Under the pieces are notes generated by a model that ran no database searches, had not been told where the DNA came from, and worked only from the letters and a program-made list of their open reading frames with translations. This document shows, piece after piece, positions 1 through 11,700 of a DNA stretch of 64,000 nucleotides (position 1 is its first letter; the number at the start of each line of letters is the position of its first letter). Source of the DNA: Prorocentrum cordatum (lineage: Eukaryota; Sar; Dinophyceae; Prorocentrales; Prorocentraceae); assembly GCA_963575745.1 (NCBI GenBank), contig CAUYUJ010000870.1, forward strand, positions 44,371-108,370, written 5' to 3'. The translations under genes and the position numbers were made by a program.

Positions 1-2
1 CC

Positions 3-1037
3 GAGGAGCTCGCCCAAACCATCAGGGATCATGCTTTCCCCCTATTATGTGCCCCGCGGTACCGTAGGCCGCCCCCGACGAGGACCCCACAGCAGGCCCT
101 TCTTGAGAAACAAGTTCGTGAGCTCAGAGGGGATCCTCAGGCACGTCGCGAGGTTAGACGACAGCTTCGCCCCCTACAGGCCGAATACAAACGACAGAAA
201 GCTGGGTTCTCGGTGGAACCGCCGAGGAGAGGGAGGAGGACGAGAGTGCGCAAGCTGAAGGTGGAGGGTATCGTGACGGAGGACAGGGAGGCGTGGGAGG
301 AGGAGGTCAAGGCACATGCGGCACGTACTATGACATGTAGCACGGAGCGTGAACGTAACATACTACTTGTACGCAGTCTTCGTGCTCGCGCTGCTCTCCA
401 TAGCCACGCAGAGGCTCTCACACTCACGCCATCTATTGTTTATCGTGCACGCGCACATCTTCGCAGTGGCAAGGCCTGCGGGCCCGATGGTGTCAGCATT
501 GAACTGTTGAAAGCATTGCCGTGGCGCTGTGTTCGCAGAACCATTGCAGTATTTCAGGGTATTTTCTCAGGGGCAAGACGTACCCCCAGCTCTTGGTGTG
601 ATGTGTACTTGAATTTGATGCCAAAGATGTCGGATATGAACTCTCTTGATGATATTCGTAATCTCATTGTGTCCAACACCCTGGGGAAATGGTACCTCAC
701 ATCAGTGACGCTGCTGATCGAGGAAAGGATTGCCATTCGGAAAGGTAAGCTCGGGTTGTACGGCTTCGCAGGAGGTAGGCACACCTGGGAAATCGCTGCT
801 GCTCTCAAGGGTATCGCGCAGCACGCATCCATCTGGGGTAAGGACCAGAGCGCGTGGATTGCATCGGCGGGTATTGCACGAGCATTCGACAATGTGACTC
901 TGAGCACGCTTGCACGGGCGATGGATAAGCTCGAGATCCCAGCGCGCCTGCAGTACGCTTTGCTCGAGCCGCCCGTCGAAACGAATTTGCACGATCGTCT
1001 TCGAGGGTATCGAGCTTCGTGGTGTGTCTTGGGATAA
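3..1037 (+). pseudogene. R1 reverse transcriptase, N-terminal half
   Basis: The frame is open from base 3, so the protein continues from outside the window. It carries the conserved linker VTEDREAW, the early RT motif ACGPDGVSIELLKALPW, then GLYGFAGGRHTWEIAA and the motif A region ASAGIARAFDNV. The usual catalytic Asp of motif A (D in NADIKQAFD of R4) is Gly here, which alone should kill polymerase activity. Homology leaves this frame near 970-995 and resumes one frame over, so the last ~15 codons to 1037 are frameshift read-through. It is a piece of an ORF2-type polyprotein, not a host gene. Confidence 0.8.
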
Positions 1038-1986
1038 AAGCTTGAGGGCGGGGGGCACAGAGAGCCCGCTTGCCTTCAACATCGTGACAGTGGCCATGTG
1101 GGCCAGCGTAGTTGCCTCCCTTGACGCCCGCAAGATAGGTTACGAGATCCCCAACCCCCACGACCCCAGCACCTATCATATCTACAATCATGCACTCTGG
1201 GCTGATAATCTTTATCTTGTGGGGAGGGGCTCGACGGAGATCCAGGACATCGTCAATGTATTCACTGCTGCCCTAAATGACTGGGGGATGAGTTGGAAGG
1301 CGTCGTCTTTGCAGGTCCTCCGTTGTGGCACTCCAGACAGAACACCAATTTGGGCACAAGTTGGGGACCAGCAGGTACCGTTCAAGCAGGTTGAGTCACT
1401 CAATATCTTAGGCAGTGTAGTCTCCAGCAGCTTTCATGAGGGCCATGAAGATCTTCAGCATCGTCTCAAATGTGCACGTGGCGCGTTCTTTGCTCAGATA
1501 CCATATTTTGGGTGCAGGGCTGTGCCGCTGAAGCACACATATCGACGATATCAGTATCAGGTTCAGTCGAGGCTCCTGTTTGCAGGGGGAGTCATCGCGC
1601 TAGATGCCGAGGCTGTCCGTGCTATTCATGCTTTTGAAGGCATGTGCTTGTTGCGTATGTGGTGCCGACGCAAGCCGTCCGACGTGACGTGGGGTGTCTG
1701 GAGACCCCAGATGCTCCACAAGGTACGCTCACACTTTGCCAGCGGGTGCTTCCCTTCGGCCGTGCAGATGATTGCATGGAAGAGCTGGACGATGATGCTG
1801 AGTGTTCGCAATTATATTCTTGCTGACCCACGTGCACGGTGTACTCTAGCCGCGGACGTGGCTACACCGAGGGCAGATGACGTGGGCGAGTCTTCACAGA
1901 AAAGAGTCCGATTTGAGGGGCCATCGTCACAAACTTTGGAGCAGAAGATGACACATTGCACAAGATGTCGATTCTTTGACACATAG
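976..1986 (+). pseudogene. R1 reverse transcriptase, motifs B-D and thumb
   Basis: Continues the preceding segment after a frameshift near 970-995. It has motif B RAGGTESPLAFN, motif C HALWADNLYLVG (TGG GCT GAT AAT at 1198-1209), motif D GMSWKASSL, and the family-specific thumb HAFEGMCLLRMWCRRK followed by GCFPSAVQMIAWKSW, matching R2-R4. Motif C is WADN rather than Y/FxDD, as in the other copies. It stops at 1986, before the RNase H segment, which lies in the third frame, so RT and RNase H are uncoupled in this copy. Confidence 0.8.
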
Positions 1987-2230
1987 ACTGGATGTTATTT
2001 CTCAAAACTTGGCTCAACATATCAACACTCAGCGAACGGACATCAACAGACATAATCTCAAAAGACGCAGGCTCTCAGGATTGAGACTAGGATTTGGTGG
2101 TACAATATCGGGGAGTCAGACGGCGACCTCTGTGCGTGCTTCTGTGCCTTCCGTCTCCCCGCCCACTGCTTGTAGTATGGCCTAATCTCAGGATAATCGG
2201 GCATATGTTGATTCTCGCAGAGGCCTTCTG

Positions 2231-3241
2231 ATGTATAATGTTGAATGGACTACGCGCAGGGATACTTTGAGTGAATGTCTTCGATTGCACGCAAATCGCA
2301 CGCAGGCATCATCGGGCAAGAGAATACGCAGTGGACCAGAGAGTGTGGGCCAGAGGAGCTGGCAGTATCCATATATATTATCATACGGCACTATGTGGTG
2401 GCAGGTTGTGGTTCCATCATACAGAGCTTTCCTCGACATGTGGCATAATATATTATGCACATATAACAAAACAAAGATCTTTGAGTATTTTGTTCAGAAT
2501 TGGAAAGGGATCGCTATCCAGAGTACGCCGCCAGAGGGGATTGGACAGGAGGGGCATGCACAAAGTGAAAAAGAGGCCGTGAAGATGGCCAAGCGTTTGG
2601 CTACGATCAATGAAAGACAAACCGTTTGGGACATCATCAGCCTTGGGTTTGCAGTTGAAATGGAAGGGGACAGCATGTTAGTACACTCATGGTTGACGGG
2701 ACGATGGCGGTGTCACAACAAACAATATCAACGCCGTATTGATCATTGTATTGACGTTATGGAACGAACCGCACATGAGTTGGGGATTAGATGTTCGGGG
2801 CTGGGGAGAGATCTGTACAAACATGAATATAGGGAGGATAACACACGGGCTGACGAGCTTACACACCTGGCCCGCGAGGGCCATTGCTTCTACAATGAGT
2901 ATGAATACATATTCAATTTTGAAAGCTATCTTCAACCTATCGCCTGTCGTGGTGCCTTCGACGGGGGAGTGTGCAGCAAGGGGGCGGGATGCGGGTTTTG
3001 GCTTCAGATCGGGCTTTTGAATCTCGAATACAATTGTAAAAAGAGTACTTCTTATTCCCCTCTTCCTTCCTCCTCTCCTTATTCTGTGCCCTCCAATACT
3101 CCCCTCGTTTGGAGGGGCGTGTGCGAAGCCGCGTGGTGCCTTGAAGAAGGTGCTACGAGAACGCACGCCGAGCTTAGTGCTGCTGAGGCGCTCTCAAGCG
3201 CTGCTGTGCATTTGGCACGACAAATCCTCACCGCCAGCTGA
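2231..3241 (+). pseudogene. R1 permuted RNase H domain
   Basis: 336 codons from ATG 2231, in a different frame from the RT. Motifs in order: GDSMLVHSWLTGRW (Asp codon 147), REDNTRADELTHLAREG (Asp 208), GAFDGGVCSKGAGCGFWLQ (Asp 244), and a terminal helix THAELSAAEALSSA (Glu 314). All four acidic residues of RNase H are present, but the strand-1/strand-2 block (FDGG..GAG) and the Glu helix follow, rather than precede, the GDS strand. This is a circular permutation shared with R2-R4. The stop lies about 30 bp before the A-rich tail. The domain is intact by itself, but the frame break makes it a pseudogene piece. Confidence 0.8.
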
Positions 3242-3273
3242 CCCTGCTGGACGAACTGTGCGAAAACCAAAAA

Positions 3274-3305
3274 ACCAGGTTGACGGTTCACCGCCGGCGC
3301 CAGTA
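3274..3305 (+). repeat. 3' half of hairpin target, R1 junction
   Basis: ACCAGGTTGACGGTTCACC then GCCGGCGCCAGT: loop and right arm of the recurrent hairpin. The left arm (CCGGCGGTG) is absent because R1 sits there. This is the reference junction: element A-tail on the left, ACCAGGTTGACGG on the right. Confidence 0.8.
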
Positions 3306-3429
3306 ATTCCGGGGCGCTGGAGAGCTAGTTGGCAAGAAAAATCTCGACGGACCTTTTGCTGACTGTTGGTCGGTTGAAAATTTTGTTCTCGAAATCCAAC
3401 CATTCGTTAGAGCTCTAGTATTTTTTCCC

Positions 3430-4420
3430 GTGATATTCGATCTTATTCACGCTCGCCATCTTGATCTCAGCTCGATCGGGTACTTTTCACTGCCAGAAAG
3501 CGTCCAGGCGGGATTGGCCGTTTCGAGTCATCTTGATACGCGCTGTCGGTATATTGGACTTAACTCGATACAGGACAGCTACAGAGCTGGTGAGCACACC
3601 TCATCGATTCACAATGATCAGGCGCGTTCGTCTGTTGCATCCAGAGGTCTGAACTCGGTCTGCTAGCCGAGCTAGGTTCGCAAACCTATTCGTATTATTC
3701 GAGTCATCTTGACAGGCGCTCTCGGTTTTTTGTACTTAACTCGAGCTGTATGACAGCTACAGAGCTGATGCTTACAGAAACCGATTCAGAATCATCAGTC
3801 GCGTTCTTCTGTTGAATCGAGAGCTCTGAACTCGGTCTGCTGCCCGCTCTAGAATCGCGAAACTATTCGTATTGTTCGAGTCATCTTGAGAGGTGCTGTC
3901 GGTTTTCTGTACTTAACTCGGGCTGTAGGGCGGCTACAGTGCTGGTAGTCACAGGAATCGATTTGGAGACATCAGGCGCGTTCGCATGTCGAGTCCAGAG
4001 CTCGGAACTCGCTCTGCTGCCCGAACTAGGTCCGCGAAACTATTCGTATTGTTCGAGTCATCCTGAGAGGTGCTGTCGGTCTTCCGCACTTAACTCGGGC
4101 TGTAGGGTGGCTGCAGAGCTGGTAATCACAGGAATCGATTCGGAGACATCAGACGCGTCCGCCTGTCGCATTCAGAGGCTTGAACTTGCTCTGATACTCG
4201 ATCTAGGTTTGCCAAACTATTCGTAATGTTCGAGTCATCTGCAGGGTTGGTGTCGATTTACTCACGTAACTCGGGCTGTAGGAGAGCTACAGAGCTCGTG
4301 CAGAAGACAATCCAGAAGCATCGGGGGCGTTTGGCTGTTGCATCGAGAGGTCTGAAATCGCTTGGGCTGAAAATCTATTCGTTCTCTGCAATTGTTTTCC
4401 GACATTATATATTGTCAGGA
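3430..4420 (+). repeat. Array of ~177 bp satellite monomers
   Basis: CGAGTCATC recurs at 3524, 3700, 3877, 4053 and 4231, i.e. every 176-178 bp. Each monomer runs CGAGTCATCTTGAGAGG, then TACTTAACTCGGGCTGTAGG, then CAGGCGCGTTCGTCTGT, then TCTGAACTCGGTCTGCT. Monomers differ by scattered substitutions. ORFs of 60-140 codons here are repeat translations with no independent support. Confidence 0.9.
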
Positions 4421-4435
4421 AGCTCTACGAGTCCC

Positions 4436-4469
4436 CCGGCGGTAACAAAGGTTGACGGTTTACCGCCGG
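4436..4469 (+). repeat. Uninterrupted hairpin target site
   Basis: Perfect 10-bp inverted repeat CCGGCGGTAA (4436-4445) / TTACCGCCGG (4460-4469) with the 14-nt loop CAAAGGTTGACGGT. It closes the satellite block and is an example of an empty copy of the site into which the retroelements inserted. Confidence 0.85.
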
Positions 4470-4519
4470 CGCCCAGTTGGTCGACCCGACCTGAAAGGAC
4501 AAAGTGGTAACTTTTGGGT

Positions 4520-4790
4520 GGTTTTGTGAATATTTGAAAGATAGTTGACCATTTATTTTGAGAAACCATATTTTTCGCACCCGTAGAAGGTTATGATAGC
4601 CTCTGCGTCTAATATGAGCTCTCTAGGCGCACTTTTACTACCAAAACATTTGGAGCAACCAACTTTATTTCGACATGACAAAAATCAATGTTCATTTTTC
4701 GAGAAATGCCTCCAGAAGCTTTCTCTTTCAACTATGAGCTCTCTCACGCGTGAACGGAGCTCTACGAGGTTCCCGGCAATTCCGGGGCGC
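4520..4790 (+). repeat. ~250 bp dispersed module ahead of hairpin motif
   Basis: Recurrent order: TTGACCATTTATTTTGAG, CAGATTTTTCGCACCTGTAG, an ATGAGCTC stretch, TTTACTATCAAAACA, GAGGAACCAACTTT, AGAAGCTTTC, and GAGCTCTACGAGGTTCCCGG. Other copies: 8570-8825, 14340-14580, 15070-15310, 27330-27450, 29895-30148, 37100-37357, 37820-38050. In most copies it leads directly into the hairpin; here it ends in GGTTCCCGGCAATTCC without one. Confidence 0.7.
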
Positions 4791-6038
4791 TGGAGAGCTA
4801 GTTGGCAAAACAAATCTCCACGGATCTCTTAGTGACTTTTGGTCGGTTGAAAATGCCTCGTAGAGCTCTTCGGCATCGATGAGCTAAAGGAACTGCGGCG
4901 CGGGGTGGAGCTAGTAACTCGTAGAGCTTCCCTGAGCAAGATGTTCCTGGAAGCTTAGGAGTAATTCCGGGGCGTTGGAGAGCTAGTTGGCAAGAAAAAT
5001 CTCGACGGAGCTTTTGCTGACTTTTCGTCAGTTGAAAACTTTGTACTCGAAATTCAACTATTCGTTAGAGCTCTAGTATATTCGATCTTATTCTCGCTCG
5101 CCATCTTGATCTCAGCTTGATCGAGTACCTTTTACTGCCAAAAAGCGTCCAGGCGGAATCGGCTGTTTGGAGTCATCTTGATACGCGCTGTCGGTATATT
5201 GGACTTATCTCGATATATAAGCTACAGAGCTGGTAAGCACACCTTTTCGATTCAGAATGATGAGGCGCGTTCGTCTGTTGCATCGAGAGTTCTGAACTCG
5301 GTCTGCTAGTCGAGCTAGGTCCGCAAACCTATTCGTATTATTCGAGTCATCTTGACAGGCGCTCTCGGTTTTATGTACTTAACTCGAGCTATAGGACAGC
5401 TGCAAAGCTGATTCAGCATAATCAGTCGCGTTCGTCTGTTGAATCGAGAGCTCTGAAACCTTTTGCTGCCCGATCTAGAAATCGCGAAACTGTTCGTATT
5501 ATTCGAGTCATCTTGAGAGGTGCTGTCCGTTTTTTGCACTTGACTCGGGCTCTGGCGGGGCTACAGTGCTGGTGGTCAGAGGAATCGAATTCAAGACATC
5601 AGGCGCTTCCTGTCGAATCCAGAGCTCGGAACTGGATCTGCTGCCCGAACTAGGTCCGCGAAACTATTCGTATTGTTCGAGTCATCCTGAGAGGCACTGT
5701 CGGTGTTCTGCACTTAACTCGGGTGCAGGGTGGCTGCAGGGCTGGTAGTCACAGGATTCGATTCGGAGACATCAGACGCGTCCGCCTGTCGTATTCAGAG
5801 GTCTGAACTCGGTCTGATACTCGAGCTAGGTTTGCCCAACTATTTGTTTTGTTGGAGTCATCTTGAGAGGTGGTGTCGATTTACGCACGTAACTCGGGCT
5901 CTAGGAGAGCTACACAGCTCGTGCAGAAGACTATCCAGAAGCATCGGGGGCGTTTGGCTGTTGCATCGAGAGGTCTGAAATCGCTTGGGCTGAAAAACTA
6001 TTTGTTCTCTGCAGTTTGTTCGATATTATATATCTTCA

Positions 6039-6109
6039 GGAAGCTCTACGAGTCCCCCGGAGGTCAGAAAGGTTGACGCCGCCGGCGCCCAGTAACTCGT
6101 AGAGCTTCC
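6039..6109 (+). repeat. Nested inverted repeat (71 bp)
   Basis: Perfect 15-bp outer arms GGAAGCTCTACGAGT (6039-6053) / ACTCGTAGAGCTTCC (6095-6109) enclose a variant of the inner hairpin (CCGGAGGTC...GACGCCGCCGG). It could extrude as a cruciform. Confidence 0.85.
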
Positions 6110-7248
6110 CTTAGCAAGTTATTGCTGGAAGCTTAAGAGAAATGCCGGCGCGATGGAGAGCTAGTTGGCAAGACAAATCTCGACGGACCTTTTGCTGATT
6201 TTGGTCGGTTGAAAATTTTGTTCTCGGAATTCAACCATTCGTTGGAGCTCTAGTATTTTTCCCGTGAGATTCGATCTTATTATTGCTCGCCATCTTGATC
6301 TCAGCTCGATCGGGTACATTTTACTGCCAAACAGCGTCCAGGCGGGATCGGCTGTTTCGAGTCATCTTGATACGCGCTCTCGGTATATTGGACTTAACTC
6401 GAGATACAGGACAGCTACAGAGCTGCTAAGCACACCTTATCGATTCAGAATGATCAGGCGCGTTCGTCTGTTGCATCCAGAGGTCTGAACTCGGTCTGCT
6501 ATCCGAGCTAGGTCCGCAAACCTATTCGTATTATTCGAGTCATCTTGACAGGCGCTCTCGGTTTTCTGTACTTAACTCGAGCTGTATGACAGCTTCAGAG
6601 CTGATACTTACAGAAACCGATTCAGAATCATCAGTCGCGTTCGTCTGTTGAATCGAGAGCTCTGAAACCTTTTGCTGCCCGATCTAGAAATCGAGAAACT
6701 ATTTGTATTATTCGAGTCATCTTGAGAGGTGCTGTCCGTTTTCTGCACTTGACTCGGGCTCTGGCGGGGCTACAGTGCTGGTGGTCAGAGGAATCGAATT
6801 CAAGACATCAGGCGCCTCCTGTCGAATCCAGAGCTCGGAACTGGATCTGCTGCCCGAACTAGGTCCGCGAAACTGTTTGTATCGTTCGAGTCATCCTGAG
6901 AGGCACTGTCGGTGTTCTGCACTTAACTCGGGTGCAGGGTGGCTGCAGGACTGGTAGTCACAGGATTCGATTCGGAGACATCAGACGCGTCCGCCTGTCG
7001 TATTCAGAGGTCTGAACTCTGTCTGATACTCGAGCTAGGTTTGCCCAACTATATGTTTTGTTGGAGTCATCTTGAGAGGTGCTGTCGATTTAGGCACGTA
7101 ACTCGGGCTCTAGGAGAGCTACACAGCTCGTACAGAAGACTATCCAGAAGCATCGGGGGCGTTTGGCTGTTGCATCGAGAGGTCTGAAATCGCGTGGGCT
7201 GAAAAACTATTTGTTCTCTGCAATGTTTTTCGACATTATATATTGTCA

Positions 7249-7319
7249 GGAAGCTCTACGAGTCCCCCGGAGGTCAGAGAGGTTGACGCCGCCGGCGCCC
7301 AGTAACTCGTAGAGCTTCC
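7249..7319 (+). repeat. Nested inverted repeat, second copy
   Basis: Same 15-bp arms (7249-7263 / 7305-7319) and the same 71-bp length as 6039-6109; it sits one higher-order unit downstream. Confidence 0.85.
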
Positions 7320-8480
7320 CTTAGCAAGTTATTGCTGGAAGCTTAAGAGAAATGCCGGCGCGCTGGAGAGCTAGTTGGCAAGAAAAATCTCGACGGACCT
7401 TTTGCTGATTTTGGTCGGTTGAAAATTCTGTTCTCGGGATTCAACCATTCGTTGGAGCTCTAGTATTTTTTCCCGTGATATTCGATCTTATTACTGCTCG
7501 CCATCTTGATCTCAGCTCGATCGGGTACATTTTACTGCCAAACAGCGTCCAGGCGGGATCGGCTGTCTCGAGTCATCTTGATACGCGCTCTCGGTATATT
7601 GGACTTAACTCGAGATACAGGACAGCTACAGAGCTGCTAAGCACACCTTATCGATTCAGAATGATCAGGCGCGTTCGTCTGTTGCATCCAGAGGTCTGAA
7701 CTCGGTCTGCTAGCCGAGCTAGGTCCGCAAACCTATTCGTATTATTCGAGTCATCTTGACAGGCGCTCTCGGTTTTCTGTACTTAACTCGAGCTGTATGA
7801 CAGCTACAGAGCTGATGCTTACAGAAACCGATTCAGAATCATCAGTCGCGTTCTTCTGTTGACTCGAGAGCTCTGAACTCGGTCTGCTGCCCGATCTAGA
7901 ATCGCGAAACTATTCGTATTGTTCGAGTCATCTTGAGAGGTGCTGTCGGTTTTCTGTACTTAACTCGGGCTGTAGGGCGGCTACAGTGCTGGTAGTCACA
8001 GGAATCGATTTGGAGACATCAGGCGCGTCCGCATGTCGAGTCCAGAGCTCGGAACTCGCTCTGCTGCCCGAACTAGGTCCGCGAAACTATTCGTATTGTT
8101 CGAGTCATCCTGAGAGGTGCTGTCGGTCTTCCGCACTTAACTCGGGCTGTAGGGTGGCTGCAGGGCTGGTAATCACAGGAATCGATTCGGAGACATCAGA
8201 CGCGTCCGCCTGTCGCATTCAGAGGTCTGAACTCGGACTGATACTCGAGCTAGGTTTGCCAAACTATTCGTATTGTTCGAGTGATCTTGAGATGTGCTGT
8301 CGATTGACGCACGTAACTCGGGCTGTAGGAGAGCTACAGAACTCGTACAGAAGACAATCCAGAAGCATCGGGGGCGTTCGGCTGTTGCATCGAGAGGTCT
8401 GAAATCGCTTGGGCTGAAAAACTATTCGTTCTCTGCAATTTTTTCGACATTATAAATTGTCAGGAAGCTCTACGAGCCCC

Positions 8481-8514
8481 CCGGCGGTGAGAAAGGTTGA
8501 CGCTTCACCGCCGG
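8481..8514 (+). repeat. Uninterrupted hairpin target site
   Basis: CCGGCGGTGA (8481-8490) / TCACCGCCGG (8505-8514), perfect 10-bp stem with a 14-nt loop containing AGGTTGACG. Confidence 0.85.
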
Positions 8515-8776
8515 CGCCCAGTTGGCCCATCCGGGCTTAAGAGACAAAGTGGTGACTTTGGGTCGGTTTTGCTAAGATGTGAAAGATATTTGACCATTCA
8601 TTTTGAGAAACCAGATTTTTCGCACCTGTAGTGGGTTATGCCGCGTCTGCCAGTCAAATTCTCAGGTCCGTAGGTGCAGTATTACTATCAAAACACTTGG
8701 AGGAACCGACTTTGGATAAAAACAGAAAAACAAAATTTTTCGATTTTTTTCGTTTCTCCCTCCAGAAGCTTTCTTC

Positions 8777-11700
8777 ATGTGTTCCGAGAAGCGCAGTGTG
8801 AGAAAAGAGCTCTACGAGGGTCCCGACTATATAGGCATCAGTGCTTCTGATCAATTCGACTCGGGGACTACTGCTGAGTGGATTCGGGCCCCAGGGAGAT
8901 CGGCCACAATCCAGGAGATCAGCGACCACAAACTAGTTCATCTTGCGGTTGCTGTGGGAAGGCGGCGACGCTGCAAGAATAGAAAGCGAGCGGCCTTGCA
9001 TCAATGGGAACCCGTGGACCCTACCGCGGCTGCCGCCAGCTTCGACCGTGCCCTGTCACGGCAGTTTCAAGATGCAGGCTCTCGGTATCGCCCATTACAG
9101 TCTTTGGTTGAAGAGGAGGAGGAGGAGGACATCAAAAGGGACGTGAGACCCGTGAAGGAGGAGGAGGGCGAGCATAGGAGGCAGGGCAAGGGCACACTCA
9201 GCCAGATCATCGCAGATACGGCGGCAAGTATCCCTAGCCGCCAGGTGGCCGCACTTCGGGCACCTGTGAGGCCGGAACGTCTTTGGACGCTCGAACGGCT
9301 GTTACGGCGTGCTCTTTGGCCCAGAGAACTTCGATGCCAGAATGAAGTCAGGAGTCTTCGGAGATTGATCAAACCACTGCGAAAACAATATGATGCCGAC
9401 ATGCTCGAATACAAACACAAAGTTGAACAGCGTAAATTACGTACACAAGCACAGGCGCTTAAAGTCAAAAAGATGACGGGGGAGTGGGAACTTACTTACG
9501 ATGTCGAGGCCAAACAGGTGGAAATTGGGAGGTACTTGAAAGACAGGGTGGAGGACTACGGGGCGAGGAGGGAGGTGCAGTCGATTCTGGAAGGTCTGGC
9601 ATCGAAGCTCAACCAGTCCCAGTGCGTGAGCATCACCATGCATGACATCTTGCGAGCGAGGGCTCGCCTCAAGTGTGGGGCGGCTGGACCCGACCAAGTG
9701 ACACGGGAGATGCTGCAGCTCATCCCCTTTGCCAGCCTCAAGACAATCCGACATCATTTCAGCCTGATCGCTAATCGTCGTCAACAGGTCCCCTCGGATT
9801 GGAAGAGGTTTCTGGTAACTCTCATCCCGAAGGCGCCGTCCATTCAGGAGCTCTCAGAGACTAGGGCGATCTGCCTCCTGAGCCTGGTCCAGAAGTGGTA
9901 CAACCATGTCCTAGTCATTAAAGGGGAACAACATCTGGTGAATATCAAACACTCTCTTAACATGTATGGGTTTGTGCAGTTCAGGAAGGTTTCTGAGGTC
10001 ACATCGTTTACCAAACATCTTTGCCAACATGCGGCACAATGGGGAAAAGGGGAGAAGCTCTATCTGGCCAGCCTCGATGTACTCCAGGCGTTTGACCACG
10101 TTACTATCAAGCTAGCGTTACAAAGTATGGAGAAGCTTGGTTTTGACCCCGCTTTGATTTACGCCCTTCTTTGTCCTATGACCGAAAACACGTGTAAAGC
10201 CACCTTCGAAGGGACCCAGAATTTGGATTGGATTGGTTGGGATCGGAGTATCAGGACGGGCGGGGTGGACGGACCATTCTTATTCAAAGTGGTGAGTGTG
10301 GCCTTGTGGAATGATATCGTCGGGACCTGGCCAGGGCGTGATCTGGGTTATGTTGTCGAGTCCCCCGTTCCCATGCCCACTAGATCGACGATTTCACATG
10401 CCCTCTGGGCGGACAATCTGCTGCTGTACGCTAGAGATGAACGGCAGCTCAGGACCATGGTGACTGAGCTCACTCTCCCCCTGCTCCAGGCCGGCCTCAA
10501 TTGGAAACCATCCTCTCTCAAGCTCATCCCCTTTGGCGTCAATGGCTCGAATGATGTAGTTCTTCATATCCAGGCCCACACGTATAAACTTGAATGCGTT
10601 AACACTTTGGACATCCTGGGTTACAGGTTGGACAGATATTGGACACAGCATAGCGATCTGCAGTTCAACTTGGATCGTGCCCGTGGTGCCTTCTTTGCCG
10701 ACATTGAATATTATAGAAGTCATCGCATCCCGATTGAGAGACGATTCCAGCGATACCGACTCCGTATCCAGAGTAAGCTACTTTTCGCAATTGAGGGGAT
10801 GACGATTGACAACATCACGGCACAAAAAATATTCTCCTGGGAAGGAAAGCTATTAGCCATCATCGGAGGAAGGAGGAAAGGAGTGAATGAAGATTGGACT
10901 GTCTACCAAAAGAGGAGGTTCAAGTATGCTCGCGACCAGTTCGCCAACCTTGGATTTCTGTCGGCGGTGGAACTCTTCATTCACAAGAACTGGCTCTGGG
11001 CCAAAGATGTCGCTTGCTTTGCCAGAGGCTTTGCGTGTCAAAATATCCCGACAGCTGCGCTGCACACGGACAGAGTACATGTTGATCCGACAGCTTCGCT
11101 GCACACGTACAGTCAGGCTCACACACATGTCCATTCGTCTTTGCACACTCACAGTGATGATTCAACACATGTCCATTCTTTGTTGCCTGTGCCGCAGGTT
11201 GATGACCGTTCTTTCGACACGTTGCCCAGTTATATTCAGACAGCTACGCTGCACACGAACAGTGGAGAGCATACACACCCTCGTTCGATGTCCTCTGTGC
11301 CGCAGGTTGAGAGAGGAAGTTCTTTCGATCAGTTGCCTTGTTATATTCCGACAGCTACGCTGCACACACACAGTACACACTTTATTCATTCTCATTGTCC
11401 GCCTCGTGCTTTGTCTCAGAGTGTTTCGCCTGAGCCCCAGAGACCTGCGGCTATGTTTGATAGCCGTGGGGGACTGACGGAGCACAAGAAAGATTGTCAA
11501 CGTTCTTCTGGTCGTGTGTCGTCTGCGTCCAGTATAAGAGCTTCTTTGGAGCCGAACAAAAAGGATGCTCATTGTTCTTCTGGTCGTGTGTCGTCTGCGT
11601 CCAGAATAAGAGTTCCTTTGAGTGATCCGCTGCAGGTGGCGCATCTGTTAGAGTGCGCCAGGCTCCTGGAAGAAAGGAGCAGCCAGCGAGAATCCCAAGG

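Larger units (their letters stand above)
1..3273 (+). mobile_element. Non-LTR retroelement R1, 5' end outside window
   Basis: Degenerate member of the same LINE-like family as R2, R3 and R4. It enters at the left edge already inside the stretch between endonuclease and RT and runs through RT, thumb and RNase H. The 3' end is the short A-rich tail CGAAAACCAAAAA, after which the hairpin target resumes as ACCAGGTTGACGG at 3274. The coding part is split over three reading frames, so this copy is not functional as it stands. Gene order and orientation match the other copies. Confidence 0.85.
5080..8440 (+). repeat. Higher-order satellite units (~1.2 kb each)
   Basis: Three successive blocks of about five 177-bp monomers, each opened by ATTCGATCTTATT...CGCTCGCCATCTTGATCTC (about 5083, 6264 and 7475; spacing about 1181 and 1211 bp) and closed by a hairpin. 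Corresponding monomers in different blocks resemble each other more than adjacent monomers do, the mark of a higher-order repeat. No gene is seen in this stretch. Confidence 0.85.

Noticed and set aside
3939-8402. Series of 60-138 codon ORFs in the satellite
   Set aside because: They repeat with the 177-bp monomer and end at monomer-specific stops; no evidence of coding.
8777-8825. Genuine native start of R2 ORF2 at ATG 8777
   Set aside because: The codons up to about 8825 match the dispersed target module found at many other loci, so this start is flank sequence, not the element's own.
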